The notes under the pieces are model-generated. The model was not told the origin of the DNA, searched no databases, and saw only the letters and a program-made list of their open reading frames with translations. DNA of 64,000 nt from NCBI GenBank assembly GCA_019096155.1, contig JAHCVI010000002.1, positions 558,001 to 622,000 of the forward strand, in the 5' to 3' direction. This stretch comes from Staphylotrichum longicolle. Its lineage: Eukaryota; Ascomycota; Sordariomycetes; Sordariales; Chaetomiaceae. Made by a program: the position numbers and the translations under genes. Below are positions 23,795 through 34,191 of this stretch, in pieces (within the stretch, counting starts at the first letter, position 1; each line of letters begins with the position of its first letter).

Positions 23795-24633
23795 ATGGCA
23801 GGCAAGATGGTGTTGTACAAACTGGTGGTGCTCGGAGATGGTGGCGTAGGGAAGACAGCCCTCACAATTCAGCTGTGCCTGCAGCACTTCGTTGAAACGG
23901 TACGCTCTCCCATTGCCATTGCCTTCCCCCCGTATTTGTCCCTTTTACGCGGTCGCAACCCGCCCGGATGGGGCCTCGCCGCTGCGACAGTTCCTCTGCA
24001 TAGGCAGCTCGCTAACATGCCGCCCGACAGTACGACCCAACCATTGAGGACTCGTACCGGAAGCAGGCCGTGATAGACAACCAGGCGTGCATGCTAGAGG
24101 TGCTCGACACGGCCGGCCAGGAAGAGTATACAGCACTCCGAGACCAGTGGATCCGCGATGGTGAAGGCTTCGTCCTGGTGTACAGCATCTCGTCCCGGTC
24201 ATCCTTCACGCGCATCAAGCGCTTCCACCACCAGATCCAGAGGGTCAAGGAGTCGACAGCCTCGTCACCCTCGTATCCAGGCTCACCCATCTCGGCTGCC
24301 AATCCGTCAGCGCCGGTGCCCATCATGCTCGTGGGCAACAAGAGCGACCGCATCGCCGAGCGGGAAGTGTCGACACAGGAAGGGCACGCCTTGGCGCGCG
24401 AGCTGGGCTGCGAGTTCGTCGAGGCCTCGGCCAAGAACTACATCAACGTCGACAAGGCCTTCTACGACGTGGTCAGGATCCTGCGGAGGCAACGGCAAGC
24501 CGCCTCGCAACCGCTCTCGCCCACGGGCAGCAGCAAGTACGAATCGAGGAGGACAGACTCAAGCATGCAGTCGGAGAAAGGCCGGTACCGGCGAGACCGC
24601 GAGCGCCGCAGCAGAGGGTGTGTCATATTATGA
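23795..24633 (+). CDS. ras2: Ras2-type small GTPase
   Basis: A membrane-anchored GTP switch upstream of adenylate cyclase/MAPK signalling and polarity in fungi. Exon 1 is 23795-23899 (35 codons); a 131-nt intron (GTACGC, GCTAAC branch, CAG) follows; exon 2 is 24031-24633; total 235 residues. Motifs: GDGGVGKT P-loop (residues 14-21), effector loop YDPTIEDSY (36-44), DTAGQEEY (61-68), NKSD, and EASAK. The C-terminus is basic and ends in CVIL, a CaaX box whose final Leu favours geranylgeranylation. A Ser/Pro-rich insert follows QRVKES between the G3 and G4 motifs and, with the DGGVGKT P-loop, is characteristic of the fungal RAS-2 clade (as in Neurospora RAS-2) rather than canonical Ras1. The intron inside the switch I junction is at the expected place. 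No anomalies. Confidence 0.95.
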
Positions 24634-25493
24634 GCGACTGCATGCTCTGTCTCCCCTTCCACCGCTCCTTTCGCCGACCTTTCCCGGACCGAGATAAGTC
24701 GGGTTTTCGCACAGCCGTACCCCAGACGACAACTGCGCAAAAGATCTTGGGCCGATTTGCGCGGTGGCCATCTCTCCACGCATTTCGAACAATACACCCT
24801 CCCCGGGCTGACTTGTCGACACCCCCACACTCGGGCCTCTCCCTACTTGTCTGCTCATATCCAACACCATCTATTCCTCGATCACCAGACACATAACCGA
24901 CTCTCCCCATACGGCGAACGGCGCATAAATCAAAACAGGGCATCATTGGGGCGTAAATATCCACACGATTTCTCCCAGTTTTGGCGAGGGATGCACTTCT
25001 TTGTTTCTTCTTTCTCCCATTTTTTTCTTCTTCAGAGAGCTTTCCTTTCTTTTTCACACACCCCCTGGCAGCAGCAGTTCTCGGGATCGGGGGGCGATTC
25101 AGTGGAAAGGGGGTTGATTCAACCAGAGTTAGGCGACCTGGGCTTTCCAAGAGATGTTTTGGATGTGCAGCTCACAACAGCGCGGTTAAGGGAAGGACGG
25201 AAAGGGGCCGGACACAGCCGGGGAGAGAGGGATACGGTCCGGCGAGAGGGCAACAACCGTGGACGGACAGGAGAGAGACGGGGGTTGCGCATTCCCTACA
25301 CTTTTCTTCTCGTCACGGTCTGTCTGCTAGCCCTGCCTGCATACCTCAGCCTATCTACCGTTGTCCAGCCCAGGAAAACCCCTCTCCAAAATGAGGCTGT
25401 CGAGTGGTGGAGGTTGCTTCCCCACAAGGACCAGGGACAAATGACAAAAAAAAACACCTGAAAAACCATCTGTCTTTCCTCTTCACCTCGAAT

Positions 25494-25536
25494 GTGTGTG
25501 CGTGTGTGCGTGCATGTGTGTGTGTGTGTGTGCATG
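25494..25536. repeat. GT-rich dinucleotide repeat
   Basis: Alternating TG/TGCG/TGCATG tract of about 43 bases, a potential Z-DNA former, about 0.9 kb after the ras2 stop codon. Confidence 0.85.
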
Positions 25537-25905
25537 TGGTGGTGTCTCTGCACTGCCCTGCTTCAGACCCCGAGAACCCGATCGGTGATGGGGACCAGAC
25601 CAAACCCCTGCTCGGACTTCGCCCAGGAAGAGAGAGAAGGGAGAAACCAAGACAAGCCCACCCACCCGGATGGGTTTTAGGCGCTGCAGTAGCGCCGCGC
25701 AAGTTTTGGTGTGGGTTTTTCAATGTGCAAGGTAGGTTGTTGTTGTTGTTCATGACTGTTCTTTCTCTGGGTTGTTCGGTTTTCAAAAATTTTGACAACG
25801 CATACATGCGGCATACCTTACGTGCGGCGCAACTGGACGGACGGGATGCAAGTTGCTTACAGCTCAGCTTAGGTACCTTATTACCGACGACCTACCTACC
25901 TTGGG

Positions 25906-25925
25906 TCAGGTATGTACATACCTGA
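25906..25925. repeat. Perfect 20-bp palindrome, half-site TCAGGTATGT
   Basis: TCAGGTATGT is followed directly by its exact reverse complement. It sits in a short stretch crowded with AGGTA/TACCT motifs (25869-25940). Such motifs are frequent in intergenic DNA of this fungal class, so it may be part of a dispersed element rather than a specific binding site. Confidence 0.9.
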
Positions 25926-26064
25926 GGTATGGACTGGCAGGTCGTATGGTATGCAGCTCTCCTTGCCCAGGGCTCTCTCTCTCTCTCTCTGTATGGAATT
26001 AAGGTTTGTTAGGCCTTTAGGCTGTCTCTCGACTTATCCCTCGAGTTGACAGGCGGGGCTTTTT

Positions 26065-26084
26065 GGGGGGGGGGGGGGGGGGGG
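26065..26084. repeat. 20-base G run
   Basis: Homopolymer of 20 G in non-coding DNA. Length is probably uncertain in any sequencing technology. Confidence 0.9.
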
Positions 26085-27983
26085 TCTATGTTGAGCTGTG
26101 AGGGTTCTTGTCACGGACATGGGTGTGGAGGCTTGATTGGCATGGTATGGCATGTCATGTCATGGCAGACGTTGCAGTTGTGATGGGGTCGTTTGCAAGC
26201 AGGAGCCGGGCCGTTGGGGTGTTCGGGGGCTTTTTCCCTTTGTGCGGGATTTTGGGCTGGGTTGGTGGGTGTTGGATGTTTTAATCGAACAGGGACATTG
26301 GGTGTTGCAAAAGTCTTGACAACGAATCTGCTGCCTCCTTGGGGCTGGGTTGGATGAGATTGGATTTCGAGGTGGGATGGAACGTTGGATTTGGGGTTTC
26401 ATTTTGAGAGGGGGGTTTTTTGAGATTCGACATTTGGACGTGCAGATGCTTATTTCACTTGTTTTTGGACATGATGTTTACCGTTGCAGGGACCCAAAGA
26501 ATGGGGGAATTGGGGTGATCATCCCTCTGACGTTCCTCGCGGAGGGCATTTTCCATCCTTTTCTCTCCGAGTTTTTGGAGATGGTAAATTTTCTGCCGCT
26601 GTCATTGCCGTTGTTGCTGATCCTCCATCCTGCCCGGCATCCTTTTGCTCTCCTTCCTAGGCCCTCCCCGGGCGTCTTGAGTGGGGTTGCTGGGTCCAGG
26701 TTGCAACCCCACTTTGGCGCAAAAGCTTTGGTGGGGTCAGGATCTCCCCATCCGAGCCAATCTTCCGCCGGGGGTCGACATCGATCTTGCCCGTCCCCCG
26801 CACGTCCAGACGTCCAAGCGAAATGCACTGGCCACGCCGCGCACATTGCTCTGAAGTATTTGACACTTCGTTGGGTGAAGAAGCTTGGACTTTTGCTACG
26901 ATGAGACCCTGAAAGCTCGACATCTGGTCGCTTATTGTCTCAGATTCTGGACTTTTGCCGGGCCACTTGGCTGGCAGCAAAGGGTTTCGGTTTACGTCAG
27001 GTCAGACAGCAGACAGGGCTGCCTGCCTCTGCTGCCTATCGAGCCTGTCGAGCGTGTCGACCTCTGGAATCTCAGGTACCTTAGTTACCTTAGTTACTTC
27101 CGTCGACACCCCGCGGCTCGCTGCAGGCACCGCCCATCGATCAGGCTTGCGGACGTGGACGTGGCAAGCCGTCCTTCGTTTGCGCCGTCCGGCAAAGCAG
27201 GTACCGTACGAAAAGCGTCGAGCAGACGCACCAACAAGCATGCTGTGCACCCAACAGCCTGTCCGCGCTTGCATACACCGGTCGACATCGGTCGACTCGG
27301 GATCCTTCCCTGCGCGCTGGCTTGCGAAACCGGATAAAACAGGCGCGTCCTCCTCTCTGGATGCAGCTCATGGAGGGTCGGCAAGCCGCTGTCAAACCCT
27401 CGATCTGGAACAGCAACGGGCCGCCCTGTGTCTGGGGACTTGTTAGCGCGCACCAGATAATCTCCTTTTGGGCAGCATGCCTGGGGTTTGATTTACCAAA
27501 CGGGCGACCTCGGGAAGCCACCTCGAGGGAGGTGTGTGCCACCCTTTCGCCAGCCCAAAACCACCAAGACCAACCAGCCAACCAGCCGGGTGGGATTTAG
27601 CGAGGCGGGAACAGCGGCTTCTTTTGATGCTTCGACTGTTCTGTGTTTCCTAATTTGTTTTTCCCGCCAACAGCCTCCCAGCGCTTGGCTCTTTTGTCCC
27701 TCTCAGGACCATTCTGACTTCCCAAGCCAACTCAGGGCAAAAGAAACGAGGGAAACTAACAGCCCGCGCGACGCGCCAGACGAGAAACTGGACAGCCCTC
27801 CCCAAACCTAATCCAAGGGTCTGATGATATCAGAAAAACAACGCGGCACACATTCCGCCGCCCACCTTCCCTTATCAGATTGACGTTTCTTCACCTCCCC
27901 AAGACCCAATCCTCCCACCCCTGCCCAGGCCATTCAAAAAGCCCCCTCCCTCAGCGGGCGGACCCAGCCGCGTGCGCCGACCA

Positions 27984-28012
27984 CACAGACAGACAGACAG
28001 ACACACACACAC
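27984..28012. repeat. CAGA tetranucleotide and CA dinucleotide repeat
   Basis: About four CAGA units run directly into a CA tract in the gene-poor region. Confidence 0.85.
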
Positions 28013-28633
28013 CGCTCGTCCTTCCGCTCCGCCAGGGGCTTCTTGTTGGAGTCTCTTTCAGGGACGATTTCCAAACCAAACACTAGCCCACGTCACTAAC
28101 CCCGGTCTTCAAAAAAGCGGAACTCTGCTTCCTTGCCTTGGGATCCCAGGGACCCGGTTCCGGCTTCCCTTCCCCGGAAGCCCCGGACTCCCTAATCCGT
28201 GTCGCCTCGCTCGCCCGGGACCGCGCTAGGCACTGGACATTGGACATTGGGGGGCAAGATGCCCCACGCTAATTCCCCATTCCCAGGCTCCCGGGCTCAC
28301 CGCCTTGGTTCTTTTTTTTTCCCTTGCTTCTCATTTTGTTGCAATCCCGACGATCTGATCAGAGAGGGGGGGGGGCGGGGAGTGAGCGTTCTCTCTTGGT
28401 GCCGATAAGTTAGGGCAGTTGACGTTAGCCGGTTGGGGCTAGGCTAGGCTAGTACCGGGACGCCACGCGAGGGCTGGATCTTTTTGTGAAGGAAAAGGGG
28501 ACGGTGCCGAGGGGCTTGGATGGCGTTTGTTGGGGGGTTAACTACTTGATGGGATGGGGGATGGGGGGGGATTGGTGTATTGATGTGAAGAACTGGGATG
28601 GGGACGGCCACGTGAAGATTTGGCTTGAGTCTT

Positions 28634-28656
28634 GTGGTGGTGGTGGTGGTGGTGGT
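28634..28656. repeat. GGT trinucleotide repeat
   Basis: About seven consecutive TGG/GGT units in non-coding DNA; a related TTG repeat (28736-28762) lies about 100 bases further on. Confidence 0.85.
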
Positions 28657-31600
28657 TGCACAGCATCAACGTCTACTTGATGGGTACTCGTCCCTGGCGG
28701 CGTGGCGCGGTCATTGGTGACACCCCCTTCACGGCGTTGTTGTTGTTGTTGTTGTTGTTGTCGTCGTCGGGAGCAGCGGCTGTCGGTTTGCCTGTGATAG
28801 GAAGTTGGGGGTTTCAGTCGCTAGTTTCCTCTCTGCTGAGGCCGGAGTTTATCCAGGCCCAGGAGAATGAGGAAGGAGGCTGGTGATGGCGTGATAACGA
28901 TGGCTGGCACCGGTCAACAACGAACAAGCGTGTCCGGGGGTTGAGAGAAGGAACCTTGGAAAAGTGACAGGGGCGAGGAGCGGCCTAAGCCCCCCACGTG
29001 CTCTTTCATTGGTGTTTCTTGAGAACGCCTTGCGAAGGGGTCTTGATGAAATTCCTTGTGATATCAGGTGTTTTGTGCCGTTTTCTTTTCATCACGGGTT
29101 CAACTGGGATCGGATGGGATGGGGGTTAGGGGGGGAATCTCCGGCCCCTAGCCCGGACCCCCAACTTCAGGCCTGCCTTGCAAATGCTTGCCCTTGTCGG
29201 CTGGATATCGTTCTATCAAGATATTCAGGATAACGTTAACCAAGCCGCTGCCTTGATGAAGGGGCTGCTGGCTCAAACCCCTTCTGGTCTCTGTCCCTTC
29301 CCCTGTTGTGTCTGTGTTGCCGACGGAGTTGCTTCCGCCCAATCACTTCCCCCGGGGGTAAAGATTGCCGAGGTCGATTCCTAAACCTTGCTCGATTCTT
29401 GAACCGCGAATGGGATCTGTCTCCGTCTTCTGTTCCCTGGGCTGTGCCCCGGGCCCGCATAGGGAACGGTGATCAGTTGTGCCCGCGGAGAACTTGACGC
29501 GGCAAGGCTTGAGCGCTTGGAGGCTTTCGCCTCTTGCCGTGGGCTTCCTGGGTTGGGTTCGGGCCGCAACCTTGTTGGCGCGCTACTGTGTAGTAACTAT
29601 GAGTTGTGGTGAAATCCGTCGAGGGTGTTGGTCCTCGGGGGAGCATCGGGAAGACTTCCAGGTTAACAACCCCTAAAACCATGATGAATTAACATGTAAC
29701 CGATGCTTGATTCCAGTATTACCATCCAACGTCAATCTCTCTTGCCACCCTGGTCGCCTTCTCTTGCCTTGGGCAGAGGTCAAATAAGATAGCTAGTTGT
29801 GACCAAGGGATGCTAGTGGCCGAGCAAGCTGCGGTAAGCTGACTTATGCACTCACCAACAGCAGCGTGCAGTTCATGCAAAACCCTATGCAAGTGGGCGT
29901 AAACCGGCGCTTATTATTGACACAACTCGATCCGGATTGGTCATCTACCCGCAGCCTCAACGACCTGTGCTGGTGGCTGCCGGTTTTGCGAGGGTCTTTG
30001 CTGGCAGTTGAAATGCAGGCGCTCTAGAGTGATAGGGGAGAGCAAGAGAGGTAGCATTTTTATCTAGACACTCAAGGTGCCTTGGCAACCACCAACGACT
30101 TGTAGTCATCAGTATGTTGCTGCTCGCTCATTCCTTGGGTATGTCCTGAGACTGTCGAGTATTGAGACTTGACAGGGCTGGCATAATTCTCTGATGGATG
30201 ATTTCAGACGTGGCAGTCGAACAGACAGCATCCTGTTTCTTGTTATGTGTTCCTGTCCTTCGTGTCACTTTCATGCTAGGTAAGGAACTGGGCTTCCGTA
30301 CAGGCAGCCCGTTCTACTCGGCAAACTGTCTAGGTACCCGCTTACCTGTGGAAGGATGGCTCTGGAAGCGTCAGTAAACGATCGCGCTGGTTACACTGAC
30401 ATTGTTTAGGTCATGACCAGTCTTGTGAAAGAAAATTTTTTAGTCAGTTTGTTGTCATGGGGACAGTCAGTATCAGGGATGTTTCCAGCACCGAAGTGAA
30501 CAACAGCCCCTTTTGTGTATGTACATTGAGTCGTCTACACACCATCATGATAAAGGCTAAACCTAGAGGTGTTCTGAGTGAACTTATTCTCCCAGAAGTC
30601 TTTGTGTTTCTACTGCCGGTCTCCTTAAGACCGAGGGTCTAGGAAACAGCTCTAAACCGCCTCTAACACCAGTGTGGATTGTTGATGACCCCCGAATCAT
30701 CAAGCCCACCGATATGTAAGTCTACCAGGTCAATGCTTATGGACGCAGTAGGCTTTTTATTCGAGAAAGCCAACAGAGAATCGTGACTGGCTCACAGTTA
30801 CCATCGACCATACATCGTTGAGCAAACTAAGAGTTGGCTCCTTTACTCTAGTTGTTTGAGAGGGAACTTGGGGCATGAGATAACGAGCTGTAGACCGTCT
30901 GTTGTCGAAATCTACACGTTCATATTCGACCCCACCTCCACAAGAGACAGAATATCTTCTACAAGCGTCTTGTCACCGGGCAGTCCTCCCTTTCCAAAGC
31001 TCCGTTAATGAAAAATCTATTGCACCCAGTTTCTTTGCCTGAATACTTAGCCTTGAGTATTGTTGGATTATCATGCAGGATAACTCAATGCTTCCGGGAT
31101 GACTCGTTGTCGAACTATCTTCTCAGTCAAGAATCAGGCCCTTTGACTTCTCATGGCTTCCAATACAACCCCTTGACCAAGGTATGTTTCCTCTCCCGCC
31201 GACACGCCGCAGACAAGGCCAGAAAAGGCCTTGGAGATTGTTCTCAGATTCCATCAGTTATGTCGGGCCATTCATGTAATGGAAACTAGCTTCCGCTTCG
31301 TTTGCCACTACTCCTTCAACCTGTATACACACACACGTCTGCAAGTCCAGTACACCACCACCGTCCATTTTCAGCGGGACACCATCCCAGGCCGGACCCA
31401 GCAAGGAACAATATCACTCTGTTGCTCACAACTCACAGCCTAGAGCCAGTCACTGTAAGCCACCACGCAGTTATAAGCCCGAAACAGTTCCCCTCCGTCA
31501 GACAGTTCCCAAACATTCAACACACACCCTCTTGCATTCTACACCCCTTCGCCCATCACATAACTGCCCAGACGTTAACCCACGAAATGATCAATTCATT

Positions 31601-31686
31601 GAGCGTCCCAAGTCGGCATCCTACCCCCCTCAACCCCTTGAACAAAGCAACCTCAAATCCGCACGGCGCAAAATACGAGACCCGAG

Positions 31687-31848
31687 ATGTCAGCACCTAC
31701 CAAGCAAGCCCAAGCCCAAGCCCAAGCCCAAGCCAAAGCCCAAGCCAAAGCCAAAGCCACACGTCCCCAACACATCTCAGTCAGCACCAACCCTTCCCTT
31801 CCATCTCCCAGTTCTCAACCCGCCGCCCAAGCGGGGCAAATCAGGTAG
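31687..31848 (+). CDS. Candidate small protein (53 aa) with QA/KA repeats, weak
   Basis: A short frame starts MSAPTKQAQAQAQ, continues with alternating Gln-Ala and Lys-Ala from an AAGCCC microsatellite (31702-31757), then reads RPQHISVSTNPSLPSPSSQ before a stop at 31846-31848. The second half looks more protein-like than its neighbours, and a possible splice donor (CAG|GTAGCA) at 31844/31845 could lead into further exons that I could not find. Another frame through the same repeat gives poly Pro-Ser and a third gives Lys-Pro, so the repeat alone proves nothing. I do not recognise a family. Confidence 0.22.
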   Translation: MSAPTKQAQAQAQAQAKAQAKAKATRPQHISVSTNPSLPSPSSQPAAQAGQIR

Positions 31849-32925
31849 CACACAAGCAGAGCAGAGACAGATAGATGACTGAGAGAGCACGGAACCCCCC
31901 CCAATAAACTTTCCACCCAAGCAGAGCCAAATCGGGTAGTCTGCAAGTCCAACAAGCAGAAACAGACCCGAATATACTTATAGCACGGAACCCGTCCAGC
32001 CCGGGCCACCCAGCCAGCCGGATCTCACTCATCCCGAACTCTCCCAGCCGCCCATCCGCATGCATAGATAGATCCATGCAGCCCAGCGGCAAGTGAAGCA
32101 GCAAGAACCGCGCGTTCTGCCACCGTTGTACGACAGCCGCAAAGGAAACGAGGGGGGTTATTATGTCCCGTGAGAGAACGAGACCGACCATCCAGTAGTG
32201 AAATACACTGCCTCCTCTGCCTTGACTTGCGAAGGCTGAACTATGTGATGTTAGGTAGATTGTTTGAAAGACAGGCTCATGTCAAGTCAGAACCCACGAC
32301 CCAAGCAGACACGACGGCAGAAGATACGAAGCAGCGCACAAGAATAGACAAGACATCTCAGTATCATTTCACTCAGGCATCTGATAGCAGCCCTAATAAT
32401 AATGTAACTGAACCGTCTCTCCTCCACCCCTGGTATCTCAATACCTCCCGCCCGTCAGCGAAGGACAACGCAAGGTTAGGTAGGTAGTATCTCATTTCGT
32501 AACTCGATTCCGATCCACGAAAGGCACAAGTCGATCAACAGATCGCCGGATCCAAAAACCCCACAGCTCAACTAGCAAGTAGTTGCTGTAAACGCCAGCT
32601 GGAAAAATGAAAGAACACCCTTTTCAGGACTCGAAGGCTTGCTTGCCTGGTCGCGCTCAACAAACGAAAATAAAATGAACGGGGTGCATCCCGAAACGAC
32701 AGAAGAACACCATGCCCTCCCCTCTCGGCGAGGGTAGGCAAATCTAACCAAAACCAAAGTAGATAACAAGAAGGGTAGCAGTATGTAAGCTAGTCACATC
32801 GCATCATGTGGCATCCCTTTAGGCCAAAACCGGGCCAGACCAAAAATAACAAAAACCCAAAAAACCGCTAAGGGAGGTAGGTATATGGCGGGCAAACAAG
32901 CAAAAGATATCAACAGTGTCGTCTA

Positions 32926-34191
32926 TCATGATGTCGCATGCTCATCGCCGAACGGACTCCGTTCCCTCTCCTTTGGCGGCAAGGTTGAGTCTCGTTGTGA
33001 TGCCCTCCTCGTGGCCTCCTCGATGACCGCGCTCAGGCTGGTTGTACTTTGTGCGGCGGATTTAGGGGGGTCGCAGAAGGGGCTCTGGTCCATCGCAGGC
33101 GAGTCCACGATGATGGTCGCCGCGGATGAGTCCCGGACGGTCGACCCGGACACGGTGGGCGACATGATTGAGTCGGTGTCTGCTGCCGCCTTTGGCGTCC
33201 TGTTGGCGCCCACCTTCTTCACGCTCCCAACACGGACAACCATTGCGCGGGCTGGGGTGGCCGTGGCGGTGCTGGCGTTGTTCAAAAAGGTTGAGCCGAC
33301 GCTGAATGTGCTGTTTGCCGGGCTCGGCGGCCGCAGGCCGTTGTACTTCTCGTAGTCGACAGCGGGAACAGGCGGAGTCGAACTGCCGTTGGAACCACTG
33401 GAGTGCGCTGACTTGACACTGACCATGGCCGGCCTGGCCCGCATGCCGGTCTGAGCGGGAGCAACGACAACAGCGCTCTTGCCGTAGATAGTTGACGCCA
33501 CACTGGACCTCGGCGCGTAGGAGGTGCGGGCGTATGAGGTACGGTCAGAAAAGGCTGACAGGCCAGAGTAGGTCGAGTCGCGCAGGTCGCCGGGGACAAA
33601 GAAATGCTGGTCGTCGGGGCTCGCGGGAGTTCCAGCCTGCGAAAGTGCGCTCGGAATGGGCGGAACGGGAGGGACGAGCACGGTCGGAGACGCCGTCGCT
33701 CGGTTCGTAACGCCAGGGATGTAGGCAATCTGGATGATGTTGGATGCCCGGGTGAGGACCGTCGAGGCGATGGAATGAGTGGTGTGGGTCGAGGCGCGAT
33801 AGTCTCGTCGTTGAGCAAACATCTTCTCATCCTCGATGCTGTGATCCTGCCCATCGTCCCACGGCTCTATGATTGTCGGCTCCCTTCGCGTCCTGACGCA
33901 AAACCTCCACACCAGGTACGTGATGCCTGCAAGAACAGCAAGGCCGCCCACCACTCCACCAGCAATGGCCCCGACGTTGGTGGAGCGACCTTGACCGGCG
34001 CTTTGCGGGCTAATCGTGTCGACGGGAACGCAAGTCGCATACTGGCACACGTTGCATTCCGTCGGGTAGATGAACTGGCATTGGGTTTTACCCGGTTCGC
34101 ATTGCGGGCAGACAAGCGGCTTTGACTTGTCGCAGTCCACGCAGGTTATCGTTTCCCGCTTCAGGAGGCGGAGTGTCGCAGCGGAAGCCAT
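32926..34191 (-). CDS. opy2: Opy2-type plasma-membrane anchor of the osmo/MAPK pathway
   Basis: Opy2 is a single-pass plasma-membrane protein that recruits the adaptor Ste50 (and with it Ste11) in HOG and filamentation signalling. The single-exon gene encodes 421 residues. The extracellular N-terminus is the Opy2 Cys-rich domain: eight Cys at 17, 20, 28, 31, 38, 46, 49 and 54 (TCVDC, VCPQC, ECNVC). A Gly-rich transmembrane segment at about 73-99 (GAIAGGVVGGLAVLAGITYL) is followed by basic residues and an acidic patch (EPWDDGQDHSIEDE), then a long Ser/Thr/Pro-rich cytoplasmic tail with several SPFGD/SPFCD-like motifs near the end, the kind of site at which casein kinase and Ste50 act in yeast. 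There is no cleavable signal peptide, as in yeast Opy2. The start at 34191 gives a short N-terminus before the Cys domain; the frame is open for 46 more codons upstream but these look like leader. Confidence 0.85.
   Translation of the reverse strand: MASAATLRLLKRETITCVDCDKSKPLVCPQCEPGKTQCQFIYPTECNVCQYATCVPVDTISPQSAGQGRSTNVGAIAGGVVGGLAVLAGITYLVWRFCVRTRREPTIIEPWDDGQDHSIEDEKMFAQRRDYRASTHTTHSIASTVLTRASNIIQIAYIPGVTNRATASPTVLVPPVPPIPSALSQAGTPASPDDQHFFVPGDLRDSTYSGLSAFSDRTSYARTSYAPRSSVASTIYGKSAVVVAPAQTGMRARPAMVSVKSAHSSGSNGSSTPPVPAVDYEKYNGLRPPSPANSTFSVGSTFLNNASTATATPARAMVVRVGSVKKVGANRTPKAAADTDSIMSPTVSGSTVRDSSAATIIVDSPAMDQSPFCDPPKSAAQSTTSLSAVIEEATRRASQRDSTLPPKERERSPFGDEHATS

Larger units (their letters stand above)
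24634..32925. other. 8.3 kb gene-poor region between convergent ras2 and opy2
   Basis: The flanking genes converge, so only two 3' ends are required here, yet no gene can be supported apart from one weak small frame at 31687. The stretch is dense in simple repeats: GT run (25494-25536), CT run (about 25976-25991), 20 G (26065-26084), a 20-base palindrome (25906-25925), CAGA/CA (27984-28012), GGT (28634-28656), TTG (28736-28762) and AAGCCC (31702-31757). From about 29680 onward GC content drops visibly compared with the coding DNA and open frames become short. I see no transposase, reverse transcriptase or terminal repeats. Confidence 0.55.

Noticed and set aside
29680..32900. RIP-decayed transposon
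   Set aside because: GC is lower than in genes, but I see no terminal repeats, no remnant transposase or reverse transcriptase, and no extreme TpA excess by eye.
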